From NCBI GenBank assembly GCA_022264855.1, contig JABYQU010000002.1, forward strand, positions 1,327,023 through 1,391,022: a stretch of DNA of 64,000 nucleotides, in the 5' to 3' direction. Below the pieces are notes generated by a model, which saw nothing but the letters and a program-made list of their open reading frames with translations, did no database searches and was not told the origin of the DNA. Position 1 is the first letter of the stretch. Each line of letters opens with the position of its first letter. The DNA is from Lenzites betulinus. Lineage: Eukaryota; Basidiomycota; Agaricomycetes; Polyporales; Polyporaceae. Below are positions 47,434-57,621 of the stretch, one piece after another. The position numbers were made by a program, and so were the translations under genes.

Positions 47434-48028
47434 GCCTTTTTTAGTCTGTTAATGTATTCACCTTTACTTGATGCATTTCAATGGTTAACACGACCATTAA
47501 CTTAGGAGCTTTGATGTCATATATTCTATGCTGCTACAATAATCTCATTACATATAGCCACTTTAGATTGTCAACTCGGTCGTAATCACCATGTTTACAG
47601 CCTAGCTCATCTCCGTCCCTCAAAACAGTGGTTATCTCAGTGATTACCAAGTGCTTATGATAGTGTTAGCCCCACCAGTTTGTGCCTTTGCCACATATCT
47701 GCTCACCATGGGCATTAACACAGGCGTTCAACAACCCACTGATCCGATAACAAATGTGATTATCGCCTGCTTACCATGCTGATCCTTATGGGTGTTAACA
47801 CTATGGGGAGGTTATAACACAACGGCCTTCAAAGTCAATATATTGCCGTGCACATCATCTAGCCTCGGGCTGTCGTACAAGATCATAATACCCTGTCAAA
47901 CCGTCGTCGCCTGGATCGACGAGTGCCATGCTCCGATTGCTCTTGAGCCCGCTGAGATCGCGTCTTTCTCTGAGATGACTCGCTGTGGCCACTCATCAGC
48001 AACAATCTGCGCAGCCCAGTCAAACAAC
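47434..48028. repeat. AT-rich segment with TTAACAC motifs, possible KDZ subterminal region
   Basis: A sharp change to AT-rich DNA next to the broken integrase. ttaacac occurs at 47,485-47,491, 47,715-47,721 and 47,795-47,801, the last within the perfect palindrome gtgttaacac, and a related gttataacac follows at 47,811-47,820. Gtgattacc- and gtaatcacc-type strings also recur. No coding sequence. It may be the left subterminal part of the KDZ element or a separate small insertion. Confidence 0.45.
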
Positions 48029-51000
48029 TTACAGCTCTTCATTACTGCCCCCGCGTCCCGACCTTCTCCGCTTGCTTGACGGTGGGTTCACGTTGGCGTG
48101 GTCGCTGTTGTCCTCCAATGGACCTCCTACATGGCTGCGAGGCGCATTCCTTTTGCGTGTACGATGTGTCGCAGACCCCGACGGTGGCACTTCGTCGGCT
48201 GAGGACTCCTTGTCTTCGGCCGTAGCGCGTTGTGGATGACGCGTCAAAGGCGAGAGCAGCCCGGGGCCCTCCTCATCATCGTCGGGGTCGCGTGCAGCCT
48301 GCTGCGGGCGTTTGTCAAGCCACCGCGTGCGGCGAGAAGTGTCCTTCGACCGTGCTGCATCGTCGGCCGAGCCCTCGTCGTCTTCCGCGGTAGCGCGTAG
48401 TCGAGGTCGCGTCGAAGGCGAGACTATCGGGGGGTAGTCCTGACCGTCATCCGGCACGTCCACCGCCTGCTGCGCGCGTCGACGCCGTGTACGACGCGGA
48501 GCCTGCGCCGACGGTTGTGCATCATCAACACCCTCTCCGTCATCAGGGACACGTGTGGCCTCCTGCGCGTGTTTGTCGTGCTGCCGCGTACGAAGAGTTG
48601 AAGCGTCCTCCAGACGTGCCGCGTTGTTGGCCGAGCCCACGTTGTCTTCCGCGGTAGCGCGTAGTCGAGGGCGCGTCGAAGGCGAGAGCAGTGGGGGGTC
48701 ATCATCATCATCGTCGGGCACGAGGGCGGCCTGTGCGCGTTTGGCAAGTCGCCGACGAGGAGCCTGTGCGGAAGGCGACGCGTCGGCATCACCCTCTCCG
48801 TCGCCGGGCTCGGGCGCGGTGTCCTGCGCGCGTTTGGCAAGTCGCCGACGAGGAGCCTGTGCGGAAGGCGACGCGTCGGCATCACCCTCTCCGTCGCCGG
48901 GCTCGGGCGCGGCGTCCTGCGCGCGTTTGGCAAGTCGCCGACGAGGAGCCTGTGCGGCAGGCGACGCGTCGGCGTCACCCTCTCCGTCGCCGGGCTCGGG
49001 CGCGGCGTCCTGCGCGCGTTTGGCAAGTCGCCGACGAGGAGTCTGTGCGGCAGGCGACGCGTCGGCGTCACCCTCTCCGTCGCCGCGGATCTCGCTGTCT
49101 GTTACTGTGCGACTGAGAGGTAAAAGCGGCAATTCATCGGCATCAGCGCCGGCCATATTGCCTGCGGCATCGTTCGCGAAGCCAGCACGGTCTCCGAATA
49201 ACACCTGCCAGGTGGACCCACGTTCTCGGTTCTGCGAGTCGTTAGTCTGTAAGACTGACATCGCAGTGGTAATTGACACACCTCGAGAGTCGGTCGGGTT
49301 GCGGGGCCTGCCGTTCCGTCCTGTGCGTCGCGGTCCTGCATATTTGGTGTACCGGAGGGTTGGCGTATTGAGGCCGACGATTGGCGCATGGGCGTGGGGT
49401 AAACCTTCATAAAGCGAGTTCCCACGGCGGGAGTATGGGGGGTGGAGTGGACATATGGCGTAACGCGTCTCTCGTGCATCACTGGGGTCGGAGGGGATGC
49501 GGCGCTGCCCCCATGTGTGGCTGTGGTTGGACCGACTTGCGCCAGCACTTGGGGGCCACGGAAGTCGAACGCGTCGCCACCCTCTTGGGCGTCCAGAAGC
49601 TGTGAGTACAACAGGATGACTTGTACTAGGTTAAGCTTGGAGGGTTCACACGTGCACCTATTGTCCCACGGCGCGTTGAGGTATTCCGTCGGAGTGGTGA
49701 TGATTGTAGTCCAGTCCAGAGTGTCCTCCCTTCCTCGGACATGAGCTGTCATCATCGTGAGCAATCGGTCTTAGCAGGTCCAGTTATAAACAAGCGCACC
49801 CCAAGATAGTCGAAAGTATGACTCGAGGACTGCAACAATATCGTCTCTACTCCAACCGTTGTCCACTTGGGGGAGGAGCGCGCGTCCCTCCGCCGTTATC
49901 ATGAGCCTGGGGTCACCGCGAATCGGGTTAGGGGCTGCTGAACAGTCAGCTCATGTCGTCGTGGCACCGGTGTTATCAGACATACGCAAAGCCATGGCCA
50001 AGAAACGCTCCCACCGATCATGTTCATCGACCTCCGCCCCACCTTCAAACGAGGCGTACGAGCGGCATTGCAGGTCCTCGCGGGCCCCCACCGTGAGCCT
50101 AAGGGATATGTAAGCGGATCGAAACGGATAGGTAATGTGCAGTGCAACTCACTCTTCACGCAGAATCACCCCCTCTCGGTTGCGCATGCCGACGCGAACG
50201 TATATCACGACAGGTCCAAAATTTTGAGCGCCATGTCCGGGGAAGTCGTTCAGGACGCGACCTAATAGTTGAGGCAGCAATTGCTGATTACTGTTATGGA
50301 CGATGAGCATTAGATGTAGAATAATGAGCGGAGGCACATACTCGTAGCACTGGTTAGGGTTGGCGTTGGGCTGCGATCCATGAATCTTCGCTCGGGCGCG
50401 CCATTCTGCCTGCTCTTCTTCAGGGAGTCCCTTAAAAGCGCGCTTCACAGCGCGCTGCCAATCGCCGATGCCTTTGCCCTCCTTGTGGGCTTGGACGGTG
50501 CTCGCATTCTCCTGCGCCCAGAGTGCGGCGCCAGATCGTGCCCGCCCCTTGATAGCTTTCTTGAGCTCCTTGGCGATGTCGGCAACCAACGGCACAGGTA
50601 CATCTCCCGGCACTGTCTCCGCCGGAGCATTGGGCTGTGGCAGGGTGGCGGTAGTACGTACGCGGCGCAAGGTATTCCGAAACCAAGTTTTGACACACTA
50701 TGTGACGGTGTGAGCCGGCGCATAAGTCGTAAACTATATCTCATACCTTGCGGACGTCCCCGGAGTTATGATGCGGGAAGCGGAAGTTTTTAACAACGTG
50801 CTCCTGAACTTCTTGCAACACGCCCAGTCGGGTAGCATGCTCCAAGCAGTTAGCCCACTCATCATAGCGACCTTGCATGTAGTCTCGGGCCTTACGACCA
50901 ACACCATGCGACCAGTCGATGCGGCGATGGCGGGATGAATGAGCGAGGTCCTCGTCATCGGATCCGCCTTCCGAGGCATCCGAACGCGTTGCGGGCTGCG

Positions 51001-51277
51001 CATGCTTACGCCTCTTCTTCTTCCGGCGGATGTGTTCGTTGGCTGCGTTCAAGCTGTCTTCTCCGTCGGTAGAGTCGTGTAGTAAGTGTGGTGCAGTCTT
51101 ACTAGTGGGTCGCGCGGGGACTATGGGAGCACTGTGGCTGGCCGCACTCTTCGCAACACGTGACGGACTCCGCCTTTCGCTCGCGTTGTCGTCTGAAGAG
51201 TCACTGGAAGACGACGAGGAGGACGAGGAGGATTGGCGTTGGTAGTTGGAGTGGTGATCGGAATTGGAGGCTGACAT
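48029..51277 (-). CDS. Large KDZ-associated accessory protein, HMG-like core and charged tandem repeats
   Basis: Seven exons join in frame to roughly 980 aa. Exon 1 (50,747-51,277) starts MSASNSDHHSNYQRQ and is Ser/Asp-rich, then basic (RRKKKRRKHAQ), then WSHGVGRKARDYMQGRYDEW. Exon 2 (50,342-50,697) has CVKTWFRNTLRRVR and an HMG-like segment ALWAQENASTVQAHKEGKG with GLPEEEQAEWRARAK. Exon 3 has LLGRVLNDFPGHGAQNFGPV, exon 5 PNPIRGDPRLMITAEGRALL. The last exon (48,029 to about 49,232) contains four 31-residue repeats (DGEGDADASPAAQAPRRRLA-type) and more degenerate copies. Intact splice frames imply a real gene. The HMG-like call is by pattern only; a nuclear, DNA-binding role for the transposon is inference. 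Confidence 0.78.
48740..49085. repeat. 93-bp coding minisatellite
   Basis: About four near-identical copies of a 93-bp unit, for example the same string starting at 48,781 and at 48,874. On the minus strand each encodes 31 residues that pair an acidic half (GDGEGDADASP) with a basic half (APRRRLAKRAQ). Copies differ at only a few positions, so they are recent. Confidence 0.85.
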
Positions 51278-51611
51278 CGTGTGAGCCGCGTCAAGCAATG
51301 CGTAGTGGAGGTTTATACTGCGAAGGTCGTGAGGATCGACTCGTAGCAGCTTCACGGGAAGTTCTGCGTACGGGATACGGCGGGCGTGATGCTTGGACAG
51401 ATCAGAGCACAGCGGGAGTCGTGCACTCGGATGGTGAAGACGCAAACGCGCGATGTGGTTGGGGAGGATTCGGACGTAGCGGAAGGTGGAAGGTGGAAGC
51501 GGGATGCAGCGTGGGGAAGTGCTCAGTAAGATTGCGCTTTCGGTGGCGGCTGGGCACGGTCTCCCGGGTGGGAATGGCTACGCAATCATTGGAGTTCGGA
51601 GGTTCGCGCGA

Positions 51612-51831
51612 TGCGTAGGGCGATAGCTCGGTGTCTGCCATCTAGGCTCCCCTGTGGCTCCTTGAAACCGATGAACGCGCCCCGATTTTGCATCCACGTC
51701 TTCTGATCCTGCCCAGCGCACTGCGTAGGGCGATAACTCGGTGTCTGCCATCTAGGCTCCCCTGTGGCTGCTTGAAACCGATGAACTCGCCCCGATTTTG
51801 CATCCACGTCTTCCGTTCCTGCCCAGCGCAC
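51612..51831. repeat. Two 110-bp direct tandem repeats
   Basis: Unit 1 at 51,612-51,721 and unit 2 at 51,722-51,831, abutting exactly. Both run from tgcgtagggcgata to gcccagcgcac, with a handful of substitutions (gctcgg/actcgg, ctcctt/ctgctt, acgcgcc/actcgcc, tgatcct/cgttcct). It lies upstream of the large accessory gene, between it and the next minus-strand exons, so it may be regulatory. Confidence 0.88.
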
Positions 51832-51901
51832 TGGAAGACGCTCTATCTTGGGGCGATAATCGAACATGCTACATGTGGGACGGCTGGGAGATTAGTGTAC
51901 C

Positions 51902-52675
51902 TCAGGTGTCTTGCACGGCCGGCGCATAGGAACCAGGTCGTTGGTGCCGGTGCCAAACCTCTTCCGAAGCTTTAACCGTGTCTAGCACTTTGTGGACCTG
52001 CTCATAGTCAGGCACGGCCAAGACGGCGTAATGCTCAGTCCGGAGTTACTCACGTTGGTCAGACATTCCTCTCGACGCCGTGTATGGTCTCTCATCGCAT
52101 TTATCAGAGACTACACATTTTGGGGGTATTATCCTGATGCATGAGTACGAATAATGGCAGTGAGATATGTGTTTGTCCTTTTGCATCCTTAGCACTGTGC
52201 GACTCACGTAGTCCATCGGTTTTTCCATGTCAATGATCGGTTGCCAGCGCGTTGGTGTCTCGATCGCTGCGCCATACACATCCCACTTTGCCTGATAAGT
52301 CACAGCCTTTGGTCACTGCTCAGAGCATCAGAACTGATCAAGGGTAAGCCCAGCGTAACCACTGATTACCCTCTCACCGCTGCCATGTGGCTCCACCGTA
52401 CCAATTATCCACCTGTTGAAGCGCTATGGATTTGACCCTAGTGCGATCATCTTGGCGGCTCAACGTCCTAGACCAGATGCCAGTTGATGTACCGATCACC
52501 AGGCGTTTGTGTAACTTAGGACCCTGGTGGATACGAAAGGCGCGGACCTGCGACAGCCGGGACATTACCCTTGTGGACGAGACTGTAGCAGTAGATGAAT
52601 CTCGCGCACACTAACGTATCTTGCTTCGTCAAATGCATTGCGCCGTTCTGGTATCAGTGCGATAAGCGGTAGCAT
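51902..52675 (-). CDS. Candidate small multi-exon gene in KDZ element
   Basis: Partial gene model. A possible start at 52,675 gives MLPLIALIPERRNAFDEARY before a donor. A 28-codon exon at 52,208-52,291 (AKWDVYGAAIETPTRWQPII then DMEKPMDY) has a good acceptor and donor. A terminal exon at 51,902-52,033 gives HYAVLAVPDYEQVHKVLDTV then HRHQRPGSYAPAVQDT and a stop. An open stretch at about 52,370-52,565 (KLHKRLVIGTSTGIWSRTLS) may be a further exon but I could not join it in frame. The protein is unrecognised. It could instead be a decayed gene. Confidence 0.4.
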
Positions 52676-52709
52676 TACAGAGCAGTTTACGCGTCAGATT
52701 CATCCCAGG

Positions 52710-53618
52710 CTAACAGTGGGGGCGTGGGGTACGTCCTCGGGGGGTGGCGGGGGCGGATGTGCTGACGTAGCGTCTTCTTTGGCGGAGGTACGGCGGGAGA
52801 GCATCCTAGCAAACATGTGAGCGCAAAGCATCAGTGTAGAAGCGGGCTGGACCACTCACCTCGATCTCGGCCTGGGCCCACTGGCGCACGTTGTAAATCA
52901 ACGTTGCCCCCCCTGTACGATGGCGAAGGGCCATCATGGCGGCCAGGCCGAGGGTAACCTGCAAGTCACGCCAGAGTGCCGCCACGTCGCGGCTATCCTC
53001 AGAGCTCAGCGGCCGCGTAAACCATGCATAGACGTATGCAATGGTTTTGATCGCTTTCGTTTGCGCGGGCGTGATACGGCCTTCCATATGTACGCGGATG
53101 TCGTCCAATTCTGCGCTCCAAGTCGCCAAGGAGTGCGACTGTGCGTGCTCGAGCGTTGGAGGGAGGAAAAGCTGGTTGGGATGTCCATTAGTGCGAATCG
53201 ACACGACTGCGTGGTTGGACACTACCTCTCGCCGAAGGGGCTGTCCCGCAGAATTCTCGCCGCGGATGAGTAGAACAAACCGCCCCGGCGTGAGGGCGAA
53301 CGGCGCTTGTAGCCATCCTTCGCGGCCAACCTGGAGACGAGTACGACCGTTGACCAGTGGGCGAACGAAGGTTATGGGCGTGCCGATCAGACCAGTCCAG
53401 GCCGCGTCGTCGACGAGGACCCGGTCCTCCCTCTCGTGCTCGGAATTCGGCTCAGACGAGTCCAAATCATCGGACTCGTCGTAGTAGTACTCATAGTCGT
53501 CGGAGTCAGTGACTTCGTCGTCGGATGGATGGGAGCTTGGGGGTGAAACGTCATCTACAGCATCAGGCGCAATGGTGGGGAGTCCGTTGCTGCGTGGGGC
53601 GTCGAGGGATTGGTCCAT
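52710..53618 (-). CDS. KDZ-associated protein of unknown function
   Basis: Two exons, 52,860-53,618 and 52,710-52,805, join in frame to 284 aa. The start at 53,618 gives MDQSLDAPRSNGLPTIAPDA. The first 80 residues are very acidic (SDDYEYYYDESDDLDSSEPN). A globular-looking region follows: LIGTPITFVRPLVNGRTRLQ, EGWLQAPFALTPGRFVLLIR and IKTIAYVYAWFTRPLSSEDS, then LGLAAMMALRHRTGG. The tail (DALPPYLRQRRRYVSTSAPA) is basic and Pro-rich. I do not recognise the family. It is divergent from the TET/JBP gene, with 1.3 kb between start codons. Confidence 0.68.
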
Positions 53619-54943
53619 GAGTTAGCGCGAAGGGAAAAGAGAGGTTGGGGGTTGAGGGCATTGGACGGCTCATCACTGACTTAAGGGTCGCCCTATCGGA
53701 CGTCAGATTCATGGTACCCGATTTGTCCCTTCAGGCTGCACGGATTACAGGTTGGCTGCCATATCTTGGATCTCGGCGCACTCCTTGCGGGTGTCGGAGT
53801 TCATGTGCGATGTGCCTAGATTACGCTGGGTAAGCCGTGCCATCGTTGGGACGAATCTGCGCAGTCGACGCAGCTATGAGCGAGGCAATCGAGCCGCCTA
53901 TGCATGGACCTCACCTTAGGCCTTCGCTGGATGGCCACCTGTGGCTCTGTACGGCAAAGGTCAGTCCTGAACGAAACTCTATCGACGGCTACTTACCGCA
54001 CTCATCTCAAGGCCTTCTGAGATGTAGTATTGAAAGGATGATCTTCAATCCAACCAGGATCCTCGGGATACTCATGCGCGTCGATAAAATTGAACGTTTA
54101 GTCCTGCGCCCTGCGTCTGCACGTGCGAAGGACGGCGAGTTAGTCGCCAAAGCCACATTCGGGGACGTGCGAAAGAAACGGGGGATTGGTAAAGGGCGGT
54201 TGAGTGGCTGTGCCCGCGATCGAAAGGCTGTTTACAGTCTATTAGAGTAGCATAGAGTCCACGCTTCATTAGTTCAATCCATGCAGCTTGCTGCTCTCTC
54301 CATTAGACATAGAGTTGATTCTACCGCGATGATCCTCCAGCGACATCTGCAACTCTGTAATGCAAGCTGTTTGTGGCTGACAGCTTTAAATATCATCGAG
54401 CCGATTCAGGTATGCTTCGATCACGATCACCCGCTCCGACGCAGCCCTCTGCCGCTGTGTTCTCAACTTCCGAGGCACGGAATTCTGAAGCTACCCTCCA
54501 CGGAGCCCTGCGGCCTGCGCTTTGCCCGCAGAGTACAGCGCGCGGCAATTCACTGGCGTGAGATCCTGACGTTCTTTCTCCTCTACCACGTCGACCAACT
54601 TCCGGCCCCCATCCATCGTCGCCACTATTCATCTTTGCTACTAGCTATCGTCGCCCCCTTCGATCGCCGCCACTCCCTCCTTGCTCATCCACCACAAACC
54701 TCGCACAAGAGATTTCAAAAGCGTACTCCAACCCCGTGTATGCTCGTTTGCAGCGGATCCTGGGATATATTCAGGTGAGTTGACCTGTTTGAATTCGTCC
54801 GAGGGCCATCAAGCGGGGATGGGGCACATAAGCGTGGATCCGACCTTGGAACCCGGACGTGGAGCTTCCATCCCTGTTTGTGACCCCGGATATTGGAGAA
54901 CTGGCACTGGGTTGATTTTCGCACACAATAGCGGCCGCACGCG
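53619..54943. other. Divergent intergenic region of the KDZ element
   Basis: About 1.3 kb between the minus-strand gene that starts at 53,618 and the dioxygenase gene at 54,944. Open frames here look non-coding in composition and have no matching splice pattern. It probably carries promoters in both directions. Confidence 0.4.
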
Positions 54944-56832
54944 ATGGATGCCTCATCGGGATTTCGCAAGGTAAGCAGCAATCTTTTGTCCTCTCTAGAC
55001 TGGCGCAGCTTATATGTTATACTGCCTAGACGCGTTCAGGCCAGGCTTTCTCGCCTTGGGTCGCTGATGTAGGAGTGCCCATCCACGCTCCGCCGGATTT
55101 CGACTTTGAGGCACACCTCAGGGCTGCCGAGGACATGGAGGCGCAGCGACAATCGTGCATCAGATCCACGGACAGCGACAGTGAAGAGGTCCCCCTCGCG
55201 ACACTCAGCAAAGCGTCGGCGCGTTCCATGCGGTCTACTCACCAAATCGAGGCCGGCGTGCACTCTCAAGAGGCACATCTGCCTGCCATTCGTTCACTAG
55301 CCAAACTCAAAGAGTCCGCCGCGGCGCGTGCGGAGCGCCGCGTGTTTTCTGGGTCACAGACGGCCAGCTCTAGCACCCACACCCCTCCCAAGACGTTACA
55401 GGGAGATAATACCATATCCAAAGAGAAATATCATTCGCGTCAGCGATCCAAGGCTCGTCGACGCAAGACTCGCGCCGCCTCTGAACATACCGACGAGTCG
55501 GTCGTTGGTAAACGCCAGCCTAAGGGTGCCGCACTTCGACGCCGGGCAGCAGCACTCACCCTGCAAGCCGCCGTAAGTCTGGAGCCCGGTTCTTCTCTGG
55601 TTTTGGCCAGCGACATCGCTGCGGCCCCGTGTCTCGATGGTGTGCCAATTACCACATCGTATTCCCTGTCGATGGAGGACGTGCCCGTCTGCAAGACCGC
55701 ATATATTGCAAAGCGCGCACAGCAGGAGGCCGAGGCAGGTAGAACTTTCACAGCGCTGGAGCTCGTCGACATCGGATTTGACTACATAGCGTGGGATGGG
55801 AGGTATGCAGGCGTCGGGTGCAGTTATGCGGCCGAGGTTGACGTCGGCATTGCAGTCAGCCTCGTCCCATCCTCAGCCGCGAGGGTAGGGTGATAGCCGT
55901 ACTCGCAGGGCATCCGCGAGATGAGAATTGGAGCGACATGAATGGAGCACTCGAGGAGCTGTTGGAGACCGCGCGCGAGGCATACCAGCCCACCGCCAAG
56001 GAAAATCGCAACCGACGTGGAGATTTCATAGGAGCTACATGTGGGATCTCGTATGGGGGCGGACAGAAGGTAACATTCTAAACTACCTCTCGTGCCACTC
56101 GTGCAAAATATGTGTGCATGCTAAGTATATATCCCTCTAGCATCCTCGCAACGTATCCACCCATGGTGAGCATAATGCTGACGTTCTCAGTGCTCTGTGC
56201 AGCACGTTGCCTGTGAAGCGGGTGGCAAACTTCGGGAACAGTATGTTCTTTCGCAATCGGCGGTGTTCGCGCGTCCCTTACGTTGGCGAACAGGTGCTTT
56301 CCAGCTTTTTGCACCCGAACTACACGAATATTACCGCACAACGCTCAATGACCTATGCCTTGCGGATTCGGAGCTGCACCCCAATTTCGAGTCAAACGTG
56401 TTTGCGAATATAACCTTCAATCTCGGCCCTCGCACAGTGTCTCTGCCTCACCGAGACTTCCTTAATTTGTCCTTCGGGCTCTGCGCAATCACCGCCGTAG
56501 GAACATATAATCCAGCCAAGAGCGGACAGATGATCCTCTGGGAGCTGAGGATGGTTATCGAGTTCCCTCCGACGGCCTCAATGCTGATCCCTTCCGCCAT
56601 CGTGACCCACTCCAACACTGGCATTGGTCCCGACGAACGCAGATATTCGATCACGCAATATTCAGCAGGGGGACTCTTCCGCTGGGTGGAATCTGGATTT
56701 CGTCCGGCCAAAGAGACCCCGCGCATGAAACCGAAGGAGGCGGAGGCGCATGGGCGGAAGCGATGGGAGAATGGCGTGGCGATGCTACCCTTGTGGAGGG
56801 AGTTGATTTCCGAGGGCAACTCCGAGTCGTAG
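54944..56832 (+). CDS. TET/JBP-family 2OG-Fe(II) dioxygenase
   Basis: Enzyme of the family that oxidises 5-methylcytosine or thymine in DNA. Exons 54,944-54,970, 55,030-55,802, 55,856-56,069, 56,141-56,240 and 56,294-56,832 join with correct phases to 550 aa. The N-terminal half is a basic, Ser-rich region (RQRSKARRRKTRA). The catalytic half holds GRVIAVLAGHPRDENW, GISYGGGQKHPRNVS and RVANFGNSAFQLFAPELHEY. The Fe(II) ligands appear as H424 and D426 in SLPHRDFLNLSF and H477 in AIVTHSNTGIG; an Arg in GPDERRYSITQY is placed to bind 2-oxoglutarate. Downstream AGGLFRWVESGF is a family signature. Exon 1 (MDASSGFRK) is the least certain part. Its position in a KDZ element matches published fungal cases. 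Substrate (5mC or other) is not shown by sequence. Confidence 0.88.
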
Positions 56833-57621
56833 CCCATGGACGCCAATGCCTGTACTAATACCTACTCATCTTCTTGCAGACGTATACTGTGTGATACAAA
56901 AGCTGGAAGCCTTTGCCACGCCCCCTGGGATCAACACTGGGGACTGCCAGTGGCGTTCAATGTCGTGAAGGCGGCATGCACATCGGCGGCGACTACAAAT
57001 CGCTTCGCTGCTCGAGCCTAGGACCAAAACCAATTCTTCAAGAGTTTTAACCTCGCGTTGGCAACAATGGCGCATTACTTCGCTTGCTAACACGCCTCGG
57101 TACGCTCTTCGCAATATGCCTAACAAAAATCGCGGTGAGTGGCTGCTATGTGTCGACTGTATAAGTCTGAGCACGCTGTCAGCGTGCCAGTTCCGCGCTG
57201 CGACCTTTATCCATAACCCAGATGTCTGTCGTGGCTGGACCTGTCGACTTGAAGTTGTGAGCAACGATTCCATCATGGCAGCTGATGCGGCCATGATGGA
57301 TGTACTGCCAGTCGCGATAGCTCTCTAGGTACCCCATTTCATTTTCGATAGAGCAATCCGCCCCGATACTCACACTTCCGAGCAGGAGCGGCCTCATCAT
57401 AGCACGTTCCGCACTGGCCCACCATTCTGACGAGGGCGCATATGGTGAGTAATCGGAACTCGATCCACGATCTGCCCGAGTGATTGGTAACTGACCTCAG
57501 TATATTTATCGGCCTCGCCATATTGTCGGCGTGTAGCCAAACCGACTGCCCAACGTCCCCCGCCAAACACTAGCTCCCCCTCCCCCAATCGTCCACTCCC
57601 TCCCGTCACCTCGCGCCCGTC
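56833..57621. other. Intergenic after the dioxygenase gene
   Basis: About 0.8 kb with the dioxygenase 3' UTR and the promoter of the next gene in the same orientation. No coding evidence on either strand. Confidence 0.4.

Noticed and set aside
48555..49412. 285-codon plus-strand frame
   Set aside because: Antisense of the 93-bp coding minisatellite; repeats of Arg/Ala/Ser arise from the opposite strand.
51612..51831. CRISPR-like direct repeats
   Set aside because: Two abutting 110-bp units without spacers in a eukaryotic genome are a tandem duplication, not a CRISPR array.
54281..54778. 165-codon plus-strand frame upstream of the dioxygenase
   Set aside because: No domain, unusual composition and no joinable splice site to the dioxygenase exons; treated as non-coding.
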